From: Nocardiopsis_B mangrovi
Lineage (GTDB): Bacteria; Actinomycetota; Actinomycetes; Streptosporangiales; Streptosporangiaceae
Length of the DNA stretch: 64,000 nt
Assembly (NCBI RefSeq): GCF_042653925.1
Contig: NZ_JBHSFQ010000006.1
Coordinates: 1 to 64,000, forward strand
Reading direction: 5' to 3'
Made by a program: the position numbers and the translations under genes. How positions within the stretch are numbered: the stretch's first letter is position 1; each line of letters opens with the position of its first letter. The notes under the pieces were generated by a model. The model did not search any database. It was not told the DNA's origin and was given only the letters and a program-made list of their open reading frames with translations. Positions 35,251-43,763 of this stretch are shown piece after piece.

Positions 35251-35454
35251 TGGCAAGTGCCGGGGCGTATCCGTTCCGGAGCCGGGGCGCCGGTGCCGGA
35301 CCGCGGCGCTCGGACGGGCGGCGACGCGCCCGTCCGGCGGGCGCGGCGGCAATCGAGGTGACCAATCACGCCGGACGGGCTATCGTTGCCACCGACGGAA
35401 CGAGGACCCGTGAGGCCGCGCCGAAGGCGCGCTCGACCTCCGGCCACCGTCCCA

Positions 35455-35526
35455 TCCCGGGTGATGTAATCGGCAGCATCGCTGACTTTGACTCAGTTCG
35501 TCCAGGTTCGAGCCCTGGCCCGGGAG
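35455..35526 (+). tRNA. tRNA-Gln (anticodon UUG)
   Basis: A 72-base cloverleaf: acceptor TCCCGGG pairs with CCCGGGA; the D arm is ATGT/GCAT; the anticodon stem GCTGA/TCAGT encloses loop CTTTGAC with anticodon TTG (reads CAA); the T arm CCAGG/CCTGG encloses TTCGAGC. The discriminator base is G and no CCA is encoded. tRNA-Gln upstream of glmU is a conserved actinobacterial arrangement. No integrase or duplicated 3' end follows, so it is not a used attachment site here. Confidence 0.93.
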
Positions 35527-35892
35527 CTCCACTCCCACCGCCCCGCACGCTCCGGCACGCCCGCCCGAGCGCCCGCTGTGTCCTTCCCCACGGCCCGCGG
35601 CGGCCCCCTCAGCCCGCCGCGCCGTGCCGCGGCAGCCCGTCCGGCGCCCGGTTTCCCCGCGCTTTCCCCGATATCCACGGCGACCCCCGCCACGTGCACG
35701 ACCGCGCCGTCCGTCCGGGATGGGCACATGTATCCTTCCCATGTCGGCGCCGGGAGGCGGCGACCGCGCGTCCACTCGGCGCCCTGCGCCGCGCCGCACA
35801 CGGTGCCGTTCCGCGCCCCGCAGCGCGCCGACGCGAGCACACAACCTTCTTTGCGTACAGTCATCCGCCAGCGACATGAGGAGTCTCCGCCC
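35527..35892. other. tRNA-Gln to glmU intergenic region
   Basis: No gene is supported. A weak -10-like TACAGT (35856-35861) lies 31 bp before the glmU GTG and AGGAG lies about 10 bases before the start. The region is otherwise ordinary G/C-rich leader, and glmU may also be read from the tRNA promoter. Confidence 0.4.
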
Positions 35893-37353
35893 GTGAGCGT
35901 GAGCCGCCCGGCTGCCGTCATCGTCCTCGCAGCGGGCGAGGGCACCCGAATGAAGTCCAGGCGTCCGAAGGTCCTGCACGAGATCTGCGGCCGCAGCATG
36001 CTGGGCCACGTCCTCGCCGCCGCGTCCGAATCGGACCCCGAACGCACCGTCGTCGTGGTCGGGCACGGCCGCGACCAGGTGACACAGCACCTCAAGGACG
36101 CCGCTCCCGGCGTCACCACGGCCCTCCAAGACCGGCAGAACGGCACCGGCCACGCCGTGCGCATGGCGGTCGAGGAACTGCGGTCCCAGGGCGTCACCCT
36201 GTCGGGGACCGTCGTCCTGACCTACGGCGACACCCCGCTGCTGCGCGGCGAGACGCTGGCCGGGCTGATCGACGCCCACGAGTCCGCCGGCAACGCCGTC
36301 ACGGTGCTGTCGGCCCGGGTGCCCGATCCCGCCGGGTACGGCAGGGTCGTCCGCGACGCCGCCGGCGCGTTCACCGAGATCGTCGAGCACGCCGACGCCA
36401 CCCCGGACCAGCTGGCGGTCGACGAGATCAACTCCGGCATGTACGCCTTCGACGGCGCCCTGCTCGCCGACGTCGTCAACCGGCTGTCCACCGACAACGC
36501 CAAGGGCGAGGAGTACATCACCGACGCCGTGGCGATCCTGCGCGGCGACGGCCACCGCGTCGACGCCGCGCTCGCCCGCGACTGGGTCGAGATCCAGGGC
36601 GTCAACGACCGCGTGCAGCTCGCCGAGGCCCGCCGCCTGCTCAACGACCGGCTCCTCACCGCGCACATGCGCGAGGGTGTCACCGTGGTCGACCCGGCCA
36701 CCACCTGGGTCGACGCCGGCGTGCGGATCGGGCGCGACGCCGTCATCGAGCCGCAGACCCAGCTCCAGGGCGGCACCGCCATCGGCGAGGGCGCCCATGT
36801 GGGCCCCGGCGCGCTGCTGCGCGACACCGTGGTGGGCGACGACGCCGTCGTGCGCCACGTGGTCGCCACGGAGGCCGAGATCGGCCCCGGCACCACGGTC
36901 GGCCCCTACGCCTACCTGCGTCCCGGCGCGGTGCTAGGGGAGCGGGTCAAGATCGGCACCTTCGTCGAGGTGAAGAACTCCACCATCGGCGAGGCCACCA
37001 AGGTTCCCCACCTGACCTATGTCGGCGACGCCGACATCGGTGTCGGGGTCAACATCGGCGCGTCGTCGGTGTTCGTCAACTACGACGGTGTCACCAAGAG
37101 CCGTACCACCATCGGAGACCACGCCCGTACCGGCAGCGACAACATGTTCGTCGCGCCCGTGAACGTCGGCGACGGCGCCTACACCGGTGCCGGAACCGTG
37201 GTCCGCGAAGACGTCCCACCCGGTGCGCTGGCGGTCCCAGCGGTGAGCCAGCGCAACATCGACGGATGGGTCGAGCGTAAGCGCCCCGGAACCCCGGCGG
37301 CCGAGGCCGCCGAGCGGGCCTCCCGGGGCGGACAGCGCCGGCAAGGCGAATGA
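35893..37353 (+). CDS. glmU: bifunctional N-acetylglucosamine-1-phosphate uridyltransferase / glucosamine-1-phosphate acetyltransferase
   Basis: The 486-residue enzyme makes UDP-GlcNAc. The N-terminal pyrophosphorylase carries VLAAGEGTRMKSRRPKVLHE and GTGHAVRMA. From about residue 255 the left-handed beta helix shows hexapeptide repeats (VRIGRDAVIEPQTQLQGGTA) and the acetyltransferase motif YDGVTKSRTTIGDHARTGSD. UDP-GlcNAc feeds peptidoglycan and mycothiol and possibly the polysaccharide locus downstream. The GTG at 35893 follows GAGGAG; a second GTG two codons later is possible. Its stop overlaps the prs ATG. Confidence 0.96.
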   Translation: MSVSRPAAVIVLAAGEGTRMKSRRPKVLHEICGRSMLGHVLAAASESDPERTVVVVGHGRDQVTQHLKDAAPGVTTALQDRQNGTGHAVRMAVEELRSQGVTLSGTVVLTYGDTPLLRGETLAGLIDAHESAGNAVTVLSARVPDPAGYGRVVRDAAGAFTEIVEHADATPDQLAVDEINSGMYAFDGALLADVVNRLSTDNAKGEEYITDAVAILRGDGHRVDAALARDWVEIQGVNDRVQLAEARRLLNDRLLTAHMREGVTVVDPATTWVDAGVRIGRDAVIEPQTQLQGGTAIGEGAHVGPGALLRDTVVGDDAVVRHVVATEAEIGPGTTVGPYAYLRPGAVLGERVKIGTFVEVKNSTIGEATKVPHLTYVGDADIGVGVNIGASSVFVNYDGVTKSRTTIGDHARTGSDNMFVAPVNVGDGAYTGAGTVVREDVPPGALAVPAVSQRNIDGWVERKRPGTPAAEAAERASRGGQRRQGE

Positions 37354-38348
37354 CAGTGTCTGTGGGGGATCTGAAAGTGACCGGCATGAAGGCCGCGGGT
37401 CAGAAGAAGCTCATGCTCTTCTCCGGGCGTACCCACCCGGAGCTGGCCAAGGAAGTGGCCGAGCAGCTCGGGATCGAGGTGGCGCCGACGAGGTTCCAGG
37501 ACTTCGCCAACGGAGAGATCTTCGTGCGCTACCTGGAGTCCGTCCGCGGATGCGACGCGTTCGTGCTGCAATGCCACGCCAGCCCGATCAACGAGTCCGT
37601 CATGGAGCAGCTCATCATGGTCGACGCGCTGAAGCGGGCCTCCGCCAAGCGCATCACCGTGCTGACCCCGTTCCTGGCCTACGCCCGCCAGGACAAGAAG
37701 CACCGGGGCCGCGAGCCCATCTCCGCGCGGCTCATGACCGACCTCTTCCACACCGCCGGGGCCAACCGCCTCATGGCGATCGACCTGCACACCGACCAGA
37801 TCCAGGGGTTCTTCGACGGACCGGTGGACCACCTGTTCGCGCTGCCGCTGCTGGCCGACTACGTGCGCTCCCGGGTCGCCGGCGAGCAGTTCACGGTGGT
37901 CTCCCCCGACGCCGGGCGCGTCCGGACCGCCGACCGGTGGGCCGACCGCCTCGGGGCGCCGCTGGCGATCATCCACAAGAGGCGCGACCCCGACGTCGCC
38001 AACGAGGTCAAGGTGCACGAGGTCGTCGGCGACGTCGAGGGCCGCACATGCGTCCTGGTCGACGACATGATCGACACCGCCGGCACGATCGTGAAGGCCG
38101 CCGACGCCCTGTTCGACCAGGGGGCCGACAAGGTGATCGCCGCGGCCACGCACGGGGTGCTCTCCGGGCCGGCGGCCGAGCGGCTGCAGAACTCCCGGAT
38201 CTCCGAAGTCGTCATCACCAACTCCCTCCCCATCCCCGCGGAGCGCGACTTCGACAAGCTCACGCAGCTGTCCATCGCCCCCCTGCTGGCCCGCGCCATC
38301 AGCGAGGTCTTCAGCGACGGCTCGGTCACCAGCCTCTTCGAGCACTGA
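37350..38348 (+). CDS. prs: ribose-phosphate pyrophosphokinase
   Basis: The 332-residue enzyme converts ribose 5-phosphate and ATP to PRPP for nucleotide, His and Trp synthesis. It shows FANGEIFVRY, the flexible loop ARQDKKHRGREPISA, the metal-binding DLHTDQIQGFFD and the PRPP loop VDDMIDTAGTI. The ATG at 37350 overlaps the glmU stop (ATGA), so translation is coupled. An internal ATG at about 37386 would start nearer the usual N-terminus (KKLMLFSGRTHPELA) and cannot be excluded. Confidence 0.95.
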   Translation: MTVSVGDLKVTGMKAAGQKKLMLFSGRTHPELAKEVAEQLGIEVAPTRFQDFANGEIFVRYLESVRGCDAFVLQCHASPINESVMEQLIMVDALKRASAKRITVLTPFLAYARQDKKHRGREPISARLMTDLFHTAGANRLMAIDLHTDQIQGFFDGPVDHLFALPLLADYVRSRVAGEQFTVVSPDAGRVRTADRWADRLGAPLAIIHKRRDPDVANEVKVHEVVGDVEGRTCVLVDDMIDTAGTIVKAADALFDQGADKVIAAATHGVLSGPAAERLQNSRISEVVITNSLPIPAERDFDKLTQLSIAPLLARAISEVFSDGSVTSLFEH

Positions 38349-38442
38349 CCCCCGCACGGGGCGGGGGAGCGGCCGGCGCCGCCTTCCCCGTCCCGTGCGC
38401 ATGTCATGAGTCGTCGGTGAAGCCAGTAGACTTGATCGGGTG

Positions 38443-38613
38443 TCCCCGTGTCCGCGGGATCGCGTGCCGGCGTCGCCTCCCCCCGAGGCGGTGGGCACGG
38501 CCCGGGCCCGGCGCGGTCGTGTATTCCCCGCCTGCGCGGGTGTTTCCGCACCGTTGCTTTTCCCGTCCATGCGGGAGCGTTTCGTAGAAGTCGTGTTCCC
38601 CGTCCTGCGGGGA
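38443..38613 (+). repeat. cluster of CRISPR-repeat-like hairpins in the rplY leader
   Basis: Four short hairpins stand out: CGCCTC/GAGGCG (38474-38490), CCCGC/GCGGG (38527-38540), TCCCG/CGGGA (38561-38576) and TCCCCG/CGGGGA (38597-38613). The last three are about 36 bp apart, and each is flanked by similar text (GTGTTCCCCG ... ATGATCCC in the last copy). That last copy reads like a type I-E CRISPR repeat. Spacing is too short for an array. It ends at the rplY ribosome site GAGGAG, so it may be a regulatory leader. Confidence 0.5.
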
Positions 38614-38633
38614 TGATCCCGAGGAGTTTTGTC

Positions 38634-39269
38634 GTGTCCGAGGTACGCATCGCTGCCGAGCCGCGCACGGAATTCGGCAAGGGCGCCGCACGTCGCGCCC
38701 GCCGCGCGGGTAAGGTGCCGGCCGTCCTCTACGGCCACGGCACCGAGCCTCGCCACATCACCCTTCCGGGCCATGACCTCATGCTGGCCCTGAAGACCCC
38801 CAACGTGCTCCTGCGTGTCGACGGCATCGGCGGCGCCGACAACCTCGCGCTGCCCAAGAGCGTCCAGCGCGACGCCATCAAGGGCTTCCTTGAGCACGTC
38901 GACCTGCTCGTGGTGAAGAAGGGCGAGAAGGTCACCGTGGAGATCCCGGTGAACCTCGTCGGCGACGTCGCCTCGGGCGGCGTCCTCAACCAGGAGCTGA
39001 TCCAGGTCGAGGTCGAGGCCGAGGCCACCCACATCCCCGAGGGTGTGGAGTTCAGCATCGAGGGCCTGGAGATCGGCGGCCAGGTCACCGCCGGCGAACT
39101 GAAGCTCCCGGCGGGCGCCTCCCTGACGACCGACCCCGAGGCCACCGTCCTCACCGTCGCCGCCCCGCGCGTCGAGGCCGAGGAAGAGACCACCGAGGCC
39201 GCTGAAGGCGAAGAGGAAGAGGCCGGCGCCGAGGCCGCCGCCGAAACCCCCGCCGAGGAAGCAGAGTAA
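38634..39269 (+). CDS. rplY: 50S ribosomal protein L25/general stress protein Ctc
   Basis: The 211-residue long form has the 5S-rRNA-binding L25 domain in residues about 1-95 (RIAAEPRTEFGKGAARRARR, VPAVLYGHGTEPRHITLPG). A TL5/CTC beta domain follows (ITVEIPVNLVGDVASGGVL-like region), then a Glu/Ala-rich acidic tail. The GTG at 38634 has GAGGAG eight bases upstream; the frame extends further into the hairpin cluster but that part is not coding. The prs-rplY-pth order is conserved. Confidence 0.95.
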   Translation: MSEVRIAAEPRTEFGKGAARRARRAGKVPAVLYGHGTEPRHITLPGHDLMLALKTPNVLLRVDGIGGADNLALPKSVQRDAIKGFLEHVDLLVVKKGEKVTVEIPVNLVGDVASGGVLNQELIQVEVEAEATHIPEGVEFSIEGLEIGGQVTAGELKLPAGASLTTDPEATVLTVAAPRVEAEEETTEAAEGEEEEAGAEAAAETPAEEAE

Positions 39270-39302
39270 CCGGTCGCTGATACGAACGGATCCGGTGCAC
39301 TG

Positions 39303-39989
39303 ATGCGTGGTCTCCTGAAGCGCTGGCTGGGGGGCCGCGCATCCGTGTTTCCGGGCGGTTCCGGCGCGGAGCCGGAGCCCGCTGACGACGGGAGCGAGGA
39401 CGTGGCCGCCGAGGGCGCGCAGCGATGGCTCGTGGTGGGCCTGGGCAACCCCGGGCCGGGCTATGCCGGCAACCGACACAACATCGGTTTCATGGTGGTC
39501 GAGGCGCTGGCCGCGCGCCGCGGCGAGCGCTGGAAGGCGCACAAGACCCGGGCCGAGATCGCCGAGGCGCGGTTCGACGGCGTCCCCGTCGTGCTGGCCA
39601 AGCCGCGCACCTACATGAACCTGTCGGGCGGGCCGGTGGCCGGGCTGGCCGGGTTCTACAAGGTGCCGCCGGAGCGCATCGTGGTGATCCACGACGAACT
39701 GGACATCCCCTACGGCGCGCTGCGGCTCAAGCGCGGCGGCGGGGCCGGCGGCCACAACGGCCTGCGGTCGATCACCCAGTCGCTCTCGGTCCCCGATTAC
39801 CTGCGCGTGCGCGTGGGCATCGGGCGCCCGCCGGGCCGGATGGACGCCGCGGCGTTCGTGCTCAAGGACTTCTCCTCGGTCGAGCGCAAGGAACTGGACC
39901 TCAACATCGAGCGCGCCGCCGACGCCGTCGAGACCGTCCTCGCCGACGGCCTGGACCGGGCGCAGAACATCTACCACACAGCGCAGTAG
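39303..39989 (+). CDS. pth: peptidyl-tRNA hydrolase
   Basis: Pth frees peptides from peptidyl-tRNA dropped by ribosomes. The core has VVGLGNPGPGYAGNRHNIGF (with the catalytic His), KPRTYMNLSGG, VIHDELDIPYGALRLKRGGG and GGHNGLRSI. As called it has 228 residues with an N-terminal extension of about 33 (MRGLLKRWLGG and an acidic linker). A GTG at 39402 preceded by GGGAGCGAGGAC would give the usual 195 residues; both starts are possible. It follows rplY by 33 bp. Confidence 0.93.
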   Translation: MRGLLKRWLGGRASVFPGGSGAEPEPADDGSEDVAAEGAQRWLVVGLGNPGPGYAGNRHNIGFMVVEALAARRGERWKAHKTRAEIAEARFDGVPVVLAKPRTYMNLSGGPVAGLAGFYKVPPERIVVIHDELDIPYGALRLKRGGGAGGHNGLRSITQSLSVPDYLRVRVGIGRPPGRMDAAAFVLKDFSSVERKELDLNIERAADAVETVLADGLDRAQNIYHTAQ

Positions 39990-39999
39990 CGCGCAGCGC

Positions 40000-40168
40000 T
40001 TCCCGCTCAGCCTGCGGGGCGCTTCAAGGCGCCGCCTTCCCTCGTCGCGGTGTACTCCCTCGTTCCTCGGTCGCACACCGCTCCTCAGTCCAGACGACGC
40101 CGCGCCCTCACAGGCACGCTCGGTGTTTCCCGCTCAGCCTGCGGGGCGCTTCAAGGCGCCGCCTTCCC
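40000..40168. repeat. pair of perfect 42-bp direct repeats
   Basis: The 42-bp sequence starting TTCCCGCTCAGCCTGCGGGG occurs identically at 40000-40041 and 40127-40168 (127-bp period). Inside it GGCGC-TTCAA-GGCGCC can form a small hairpin. The DNA between the copies is less GC-rich. It looks like an intergenic repeat family rather than coding DNA. Confidence 0.8.
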
Positions 40169-40261
40169 CGCCTCGCTCGGTTCCGTGCCCGATTCGATGG
40201 GGTTCACAGGGGTGCGTCCCCCGAACCCGCTGCAATGTCGGGCTTTTTCTCGCTACGGGCC

Positions 40262-40310
40262 GTGACGTCACGCGACGAAACCGATCCTTTTGGTTACTGT
40301 GACGTCGTCA
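40262..40310 (+). promoter_or_regulatory. TGACGTC direct repeats upstream of the polysaccharide operon
   Basis: GTGACGTCAC (40262-40271) is a perfect 10-bp palindrome. The half GTGACGTC recurs at 40299, 37 bp further on. These motifs lie in the AT-richer part of the long region before the sugar-phosphate transferase gene (ATG 40450) and are candidates for regulator binding. No known regulator is assigned. Confidence 0.4.
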
Positions 40311-40449
40311 GTTCGCATTCCGCGTTCCATGACCCCTTTGGCCGAGGCCGTGCTGTGCCGTGCCCTTGTGCCGTCATGCCCGGGTTCCGGGCGGCGGCGC
40401 CCCGAGGTGGTCCCCGAAGGCGGGGCCGGGCGCCGATGGGTGGGGGTTC

Positions 40450-41928
40450 ATGGCCGTCTTGGGCAGGGCCGGGGCCGGGAGCGAGGCCGTTCCCGGGGCC
40501 CGGAACGGCGTCGGCGGTGCGCCGGAGTGGGTGCGGGCCTATGGCCGGACCCTGATCGGGATCGACGCCGGCGCCGCCGCCGCGGCGGGCCCGCTCGCCC
40601 TGGAGGCGCGGTTCCACGGAGCGGCCTCCACCGACATCCTTCCCTACCTGGCGCTCTCCGCCGCGCTGCCCGCGCTGTGGGTCCTGTTCATCGCGGTGGC
40701 CGGCGGCTACGGGCGCCGGTTCATCGGCGTGGGCACCGAGGAGTTCCGCCGGGTGGCGGCCGCGGGCGTGGTCCTGATGGCCGTGGTCACCGTCTCCGCC
40801 TACGCCACCAAGACCGACGTCGCGCGCGGCTACGTGCTCGTCGCGCTGCCCGCGATGGCCGTCCTCAGCCTGGCCCTGCGCTACGCCTGGCGTAAACGGC
40901 TGCACCGGCGCCGCGGCCTGGGGGAGTGCATGAGCGGGGTGGTCGTGGTCGGCCACCGCGAGAGCGCGCGCGACCTGATCCGCCAGTTCCGGGGGGAGCC
41001 GTACCACGGGATGCGGGTGATCGGGGTGTGCCTGCCGCCGCACCAGTGGAGCACCGCCGGAGAGCGCGTGGACGGGTGCCCGGTGCTGGGCGATTTCGCG
41101 GGGGCGGCCGAGGCCGCCGCGCTGGCGGGGGCCGACACGGTCGCGGTGCTGTCCTGTCCGGAGATGGACGGGGTGGAGCTGCGCCGGCTGGCCTGGCGGC
41201 TGGAGAAGAGCGGAACGGACCTCACCGTGGCGCCGGCGCTGCTGGACGTGGCGGGCCCGCGGACCACGATCCGGGCGGTGGCGGGGCTGCCGCTGCTGCA
41301 CGTGGAGCACCCGGAGCTCGCCGGTCTGCGCCGGGTGGTGAAGGGGCTCGTCGACCGGACGGCGGCGGGAACGGCACTGCTGGTCCTCGCGCCGCTGTTC
41401 CTGGTGCTGACGCTGCTGATCCGCGGCGGCGACGGCGGCCCGGCGCTCTTCCGCCAGACCCGGGTGGGAAAGGACGGAACAGAGTTCGAGCTGTACAAAT
41501 TCCGTACCATGGTGGTCGGGGCGGAGGCGCTGAAGCCGGCGCTGCGCCCCGCGGACGACCACCGCGGTGGTGTGCTGTTCAAGATGCGCGACGACCCCCG
41601 GATCACCCCGGCCGGGGGATGGCTGCGCCGGTACTCTCTTGACGAGCTTCCGCAGCTCATCAATGTGCTCCGGGGTGAGATGTCGTTGGTGGGCCCCCGG
41701 CCGCCGCTGCCCGACGAGGTCGCGCGCTACGGCCGCGACGTCCGGCGGCGGCTGGTGGTGAAACCGGGTATGACAGGGCTGTGGCAGGTCAGCGGGCGCT
41801 CCGACCTCTCGTGGGAGGAGTCCGTCCGCCTGGACCTGAGGTACGTGGAAAACTGGTCGCTGACCTTGGATGTCCAGATCCTGTGGAAGACATGGTCAGC
41901 GGTGATCCGTGGAGCGGGAGCATACTGA
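40450..41928 (+). CDS. undecaprenyl-phosphate sugar-1-phosphate transferase (WbaP/CpsE type)
   Basis: The 492-residue protein starts polysaccharide synthesis by moving a sugar phosphate onto a polyprenyl carrier at the membrane. The N-terminal half has four membrane helices, then a Rossmann-like soluble domain (GVVVVGHRESARDLIRQFRG). A fifth hydrophobic segment (ALLVLAPLFLVLTLLI) leads to the catalytic domain: FRQTRVGKDGTEFELYKFRTM, RRYSLDELPQLINVLRGEMS, VGPRPPLPDEVARY and KPGMTGLWQVSGRSDLSWEE. The exact sugar (Gal, Glc or GalNAc) cannot be read from sequence. It begins an operon with cysQ five bases downstream. Confidence 0.95.
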   Translation: MAVLGRAGAGSEAVPGARNGVGGAPEWVRAYGRTLIGIDAGAAAAAGPLALEARFHGAASTDILPYLALSAALPALWVLFIAVAGGYGRRFIGVGTEEFRRVAAAGVVLMAVVTVSAYATKTDVARGYVLVALPAMAVLSLALRYAWRKRLHRRRGLGECMSGVVVVGHRESARDLIRQFRGEPYHGMRVIGVCLPPHQWSTAGERVDGCPVLGDFAGAAEAAALAGADTVAVLSCPEMDGVELRRLAWRLEKSGTDLTVAPALLDVAGPRTTIRAVAGLPLLHVEHPELAGLRRVVKGLVDRTAAGTALLVLAPLFLVLTLLIRGGDGGPALFRQTRVGKDGTEFELYKFRTMVVGAEALKPALRPADDHRGGVLFKMRDDPRITPAGGWLRRYSLDELPQLINVLRGEMSLVGPRPPLPDEVARYGRDVRRRLVVKPGMTGLWQVSGRSDLSWEESVRLDLRYVENWSLTLDVQILWKTWSAVIRGAGAY

Positions 41929-41933
41929 GGCCG

Positions 41934-42725
41934 GTGAGCAGTATCCGAAACGATCATGAAGTGGCGCGCGATCTCGCGACCGAGGCGGGCCAGCAGCTGC
42001 TCCGCCTCCGGGCGCGCCACGGGTTCGACGAGCCCGAGGTGTTGCGCACACTGGGGGACCGGACGTCGCACGAGTTCCTGTTCTCCGCGCTGGGGCGGCT
42101 CCGCCCCAGCGACGCCGTCCTCTCCGAGGAGGGCATCGACGACAAGGCGCGGCTGGGCGCGCGGCGCGTGTGGATCATCGACCCGCTCGACGGCACGCGC
42201 GAGTTCGCCGAGGCCGGCCGGACCGACTGGGCCGTGCACGTCGCCCTGTGGGAGAACGGCGACCTCGTCGCCGGCGCGGTGGCGCTGCCCGCCCAGGGCA
42301 GCACCCTCTCGACCGTCGACCCCCCGTGGCTGCCCGACGAGCGCCCCGCCGACCAGCGCCTGCGCATCACCGCCAGCCGCACCCGGCCGCCGGACTTCGT
42401 GCAGCGCCTGGCCACCCAGCTGGGCGCCGAGATCGTCCCCATGGGCTCGGCGGGCGCCAAGATCTGCGCCGTGCTGCTCGGCATCGCCGACATCTACGTG
42501 CACGCGGGCGGGCAGTACGAGTGGGACAACGCCGCTCCGGTCGCGGTCGCGCGCGCCGCCGGCCTGCACGTCTCCCGCATCGACGGCGGTATCCCGACCT
42601 ATAACGGAGTCGATCCGTCACTGCCCGATATCCTTGTATGCCGACCGGAATTGTCGGGTACGTTGTTGGCGAGCATCCGTGATGTCACGGATCGGGATGG
42701 CACGGGCCCACACGTGGGCGGCTGA
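41934..42725 (+). CDS. cysQ: 3'(2'),5'-bisphosphate nucleotidase CysQ (PAP phosphatase)
   Basis: The 263-residue inositol-monophosphatase-fold enzyme has AVLSEEGIDD (metal Glu), IDPLDGTREFAEAGRTDWAV (DPxDGT) and YEWDNAAPVAVARAAG (WDxAAP). CysQ hydrolyses PAP, the inhibitory product of sulfotransferases, to AMP. Its location directly behind a sugar-phosphate transferase and before cysDN and a sulfotransferase strongly suggests service to polysaccharide sulfation rather than Cys synthesis. The GTG at 41934 follows GAGG. Confidence 0.93.
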   Translation: MSSIRNDHEVARDLATEAGQQLLRLRARHGFDEPEVLRTLGDRTSHEFLFSALGRLRPSDAVLSEEGIDDKARLGARRVWIIDPLDGTREFAEAGRTDWAVHVALWENGDLVAGAVALPAQGSTLSTVDPPWLPDERPADQRLRITASRTRPPDFVQRLATQLGAEIVPMGSAGAKICAVLLGIADIYVHAGGQYEWDNAAPVAVARAAGLHVSRIDGGIPTYNGVDPSLPDILVCRPELSGTLLASIRDVTDRDGTGPHVGG

Positions 42726-42786
42726 CCGCCGGGCGCGGCGGGGCGGCCGCGCGGCGCGCTGCGGCCCATGATCGTGAGGCGGGTTC

Positions 42787-43719
42787 ATGAGTCAGGCCGG
42801 ACGTACGGCCTTCGGGCGGTACCAGCTATCGCAGCTGGACCATCTGGAGGCCGAAGCGATCTTCATCATGCGCGAGGTGGCCGCCGAATTCGAACGGCCG
42901 GTGCTGCTCTTCTCGGGCGGCAAGGACTCCATCGTCATGCTGCGCCTCGCCGAGAAGGCGTTCTGGCCGGGGCACATCCCGTTCCCGGTCATGCACGTCG
43001 ACACCGGGCACAACTTCCCCGAGGTCATGGACTTCCGCGACCGCCGCGTGGCCGAGGCCGGCGTCGAGCTGATCGTCGCCTCCGTGCAGGAGCAGATCGA
43101 CGCCGGCAAGGTCACCGAGCCCACCGGCCGGTGGGCCAGCCGCAACCGCCTCCAGACCGCCGCCCTGCTGGAGGCCATCGAGGAGCACCGGTTCGACGCC
43201 GCCTTCGGCGGGGCCCGCCGCGACGAGGAGAAGGCGCGCGCCAAGGAGCGCGTGTTCTCCTTCCGCGATGAGTTCGGCCAGTGGGACCCCAAGGCGCAGC
43301 GCCCCGAGCTGTGGAACGTCTTCAACACCCGCACGAACATGGGCGAGCACATCCGGGTGTTCCCGATCTCCAACTGGACCGAGCTGGACGTCTGGGGCTA
43401 CATCGCGCGCGAGGGGCTGGAACTCCCCTCGATCTACCACGCCCACCGGCGCCGGGTCTTCGAGCGCGACGGCATCCTGCTCTCGGACAGCGACTTCATC
43501 ACCCGCGCCGACGACGAGCCGCTGTTCGACGCCTCCGTCCGCTACCGCACGGTCGGCGACATGACCTGCACCGGTGCCGTGCGCTCCGCGGCCGTGGAGC
43601 TGGACGAGATCATGGCCGAGATCGCGGCCACGCGGATCACCGAGCGGGGCGAGACCCGCGCCGACGACCGCACCAGCGAGGCCGCCATGGAGGACCGCAA
43701 GCGTGAAGGCTACTTCTGA
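42787..43719 (+). CDS. cysD: sulfate adenylyltransferase subunit 2
   Basis: The 310-residue PP-loop protein catalyses ATP + sulfate to APS as the catalytic partner of CysN. It carries LLFSGGKDSIVMLRLAEKAF, HVDTGHNFPEVMDFRDRRV, GARRDEEKARAKER (binding Arg/Lys) and FPISNWTELDVWGYI. The ATG at 42787 follows CGTGAGGCGGG. CysN follows after 44 bp. No cysH, cysI or sirohaem genes are nearby, so reduction to sulfide is not the local purpose. Confidence 0.95.
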   Translation: MSQAGRTAFGRYQLSQLDHLEAEAIFIMREVAAEFERPVLLFSGGKDSIVMLRLAEKAFWPGHIPFPVMHVDTGHNFPEVMDFRDRRVAEAGVELIVASVQEQIDAGKVTEPTGRWASRNRLQTAALLEAIEEHRFDAAFGGARRDEEKARAKERVFSFRDEFGQWDPKAQRPELWNVFNTRTNMGEHIRVFPISNWTELDVWGYIAREGLELPSIYHAHRRRVFERDGILLSDSDFITRADDEPLFDASVRYRTVGDMTCTGAVRSAAVELDEIMAEIAATRITERGETRADDRTSEAAMEDRKREGYF

Positions 43720-43763
43720 TCCTGCGGCGGGTGGACGACCCCTGACACTTTGGAACGCGTGAC

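Noticed and set aside
35455..35900. Integration site of a mobile element at tRNA-Gln
   Set aside because: No integrase, no direct repeat of the tRNA 3' end, and glmU follows in the conserved order.
38434..38620. CRISPR array of type I-E repeats
   Set aside because: Only the last unit closely resembles a I-E repeat; period is about 36 bp rather than about 61 bp, spacers would be under 10 bp, copies are degenerate, and no cas gene is in the window.
37179..40076. 965-codon minus-strand frame over prs, rplY and pth
   Set aside because: It is antisense to three conserved genes and lacks a ribosome site or domain.
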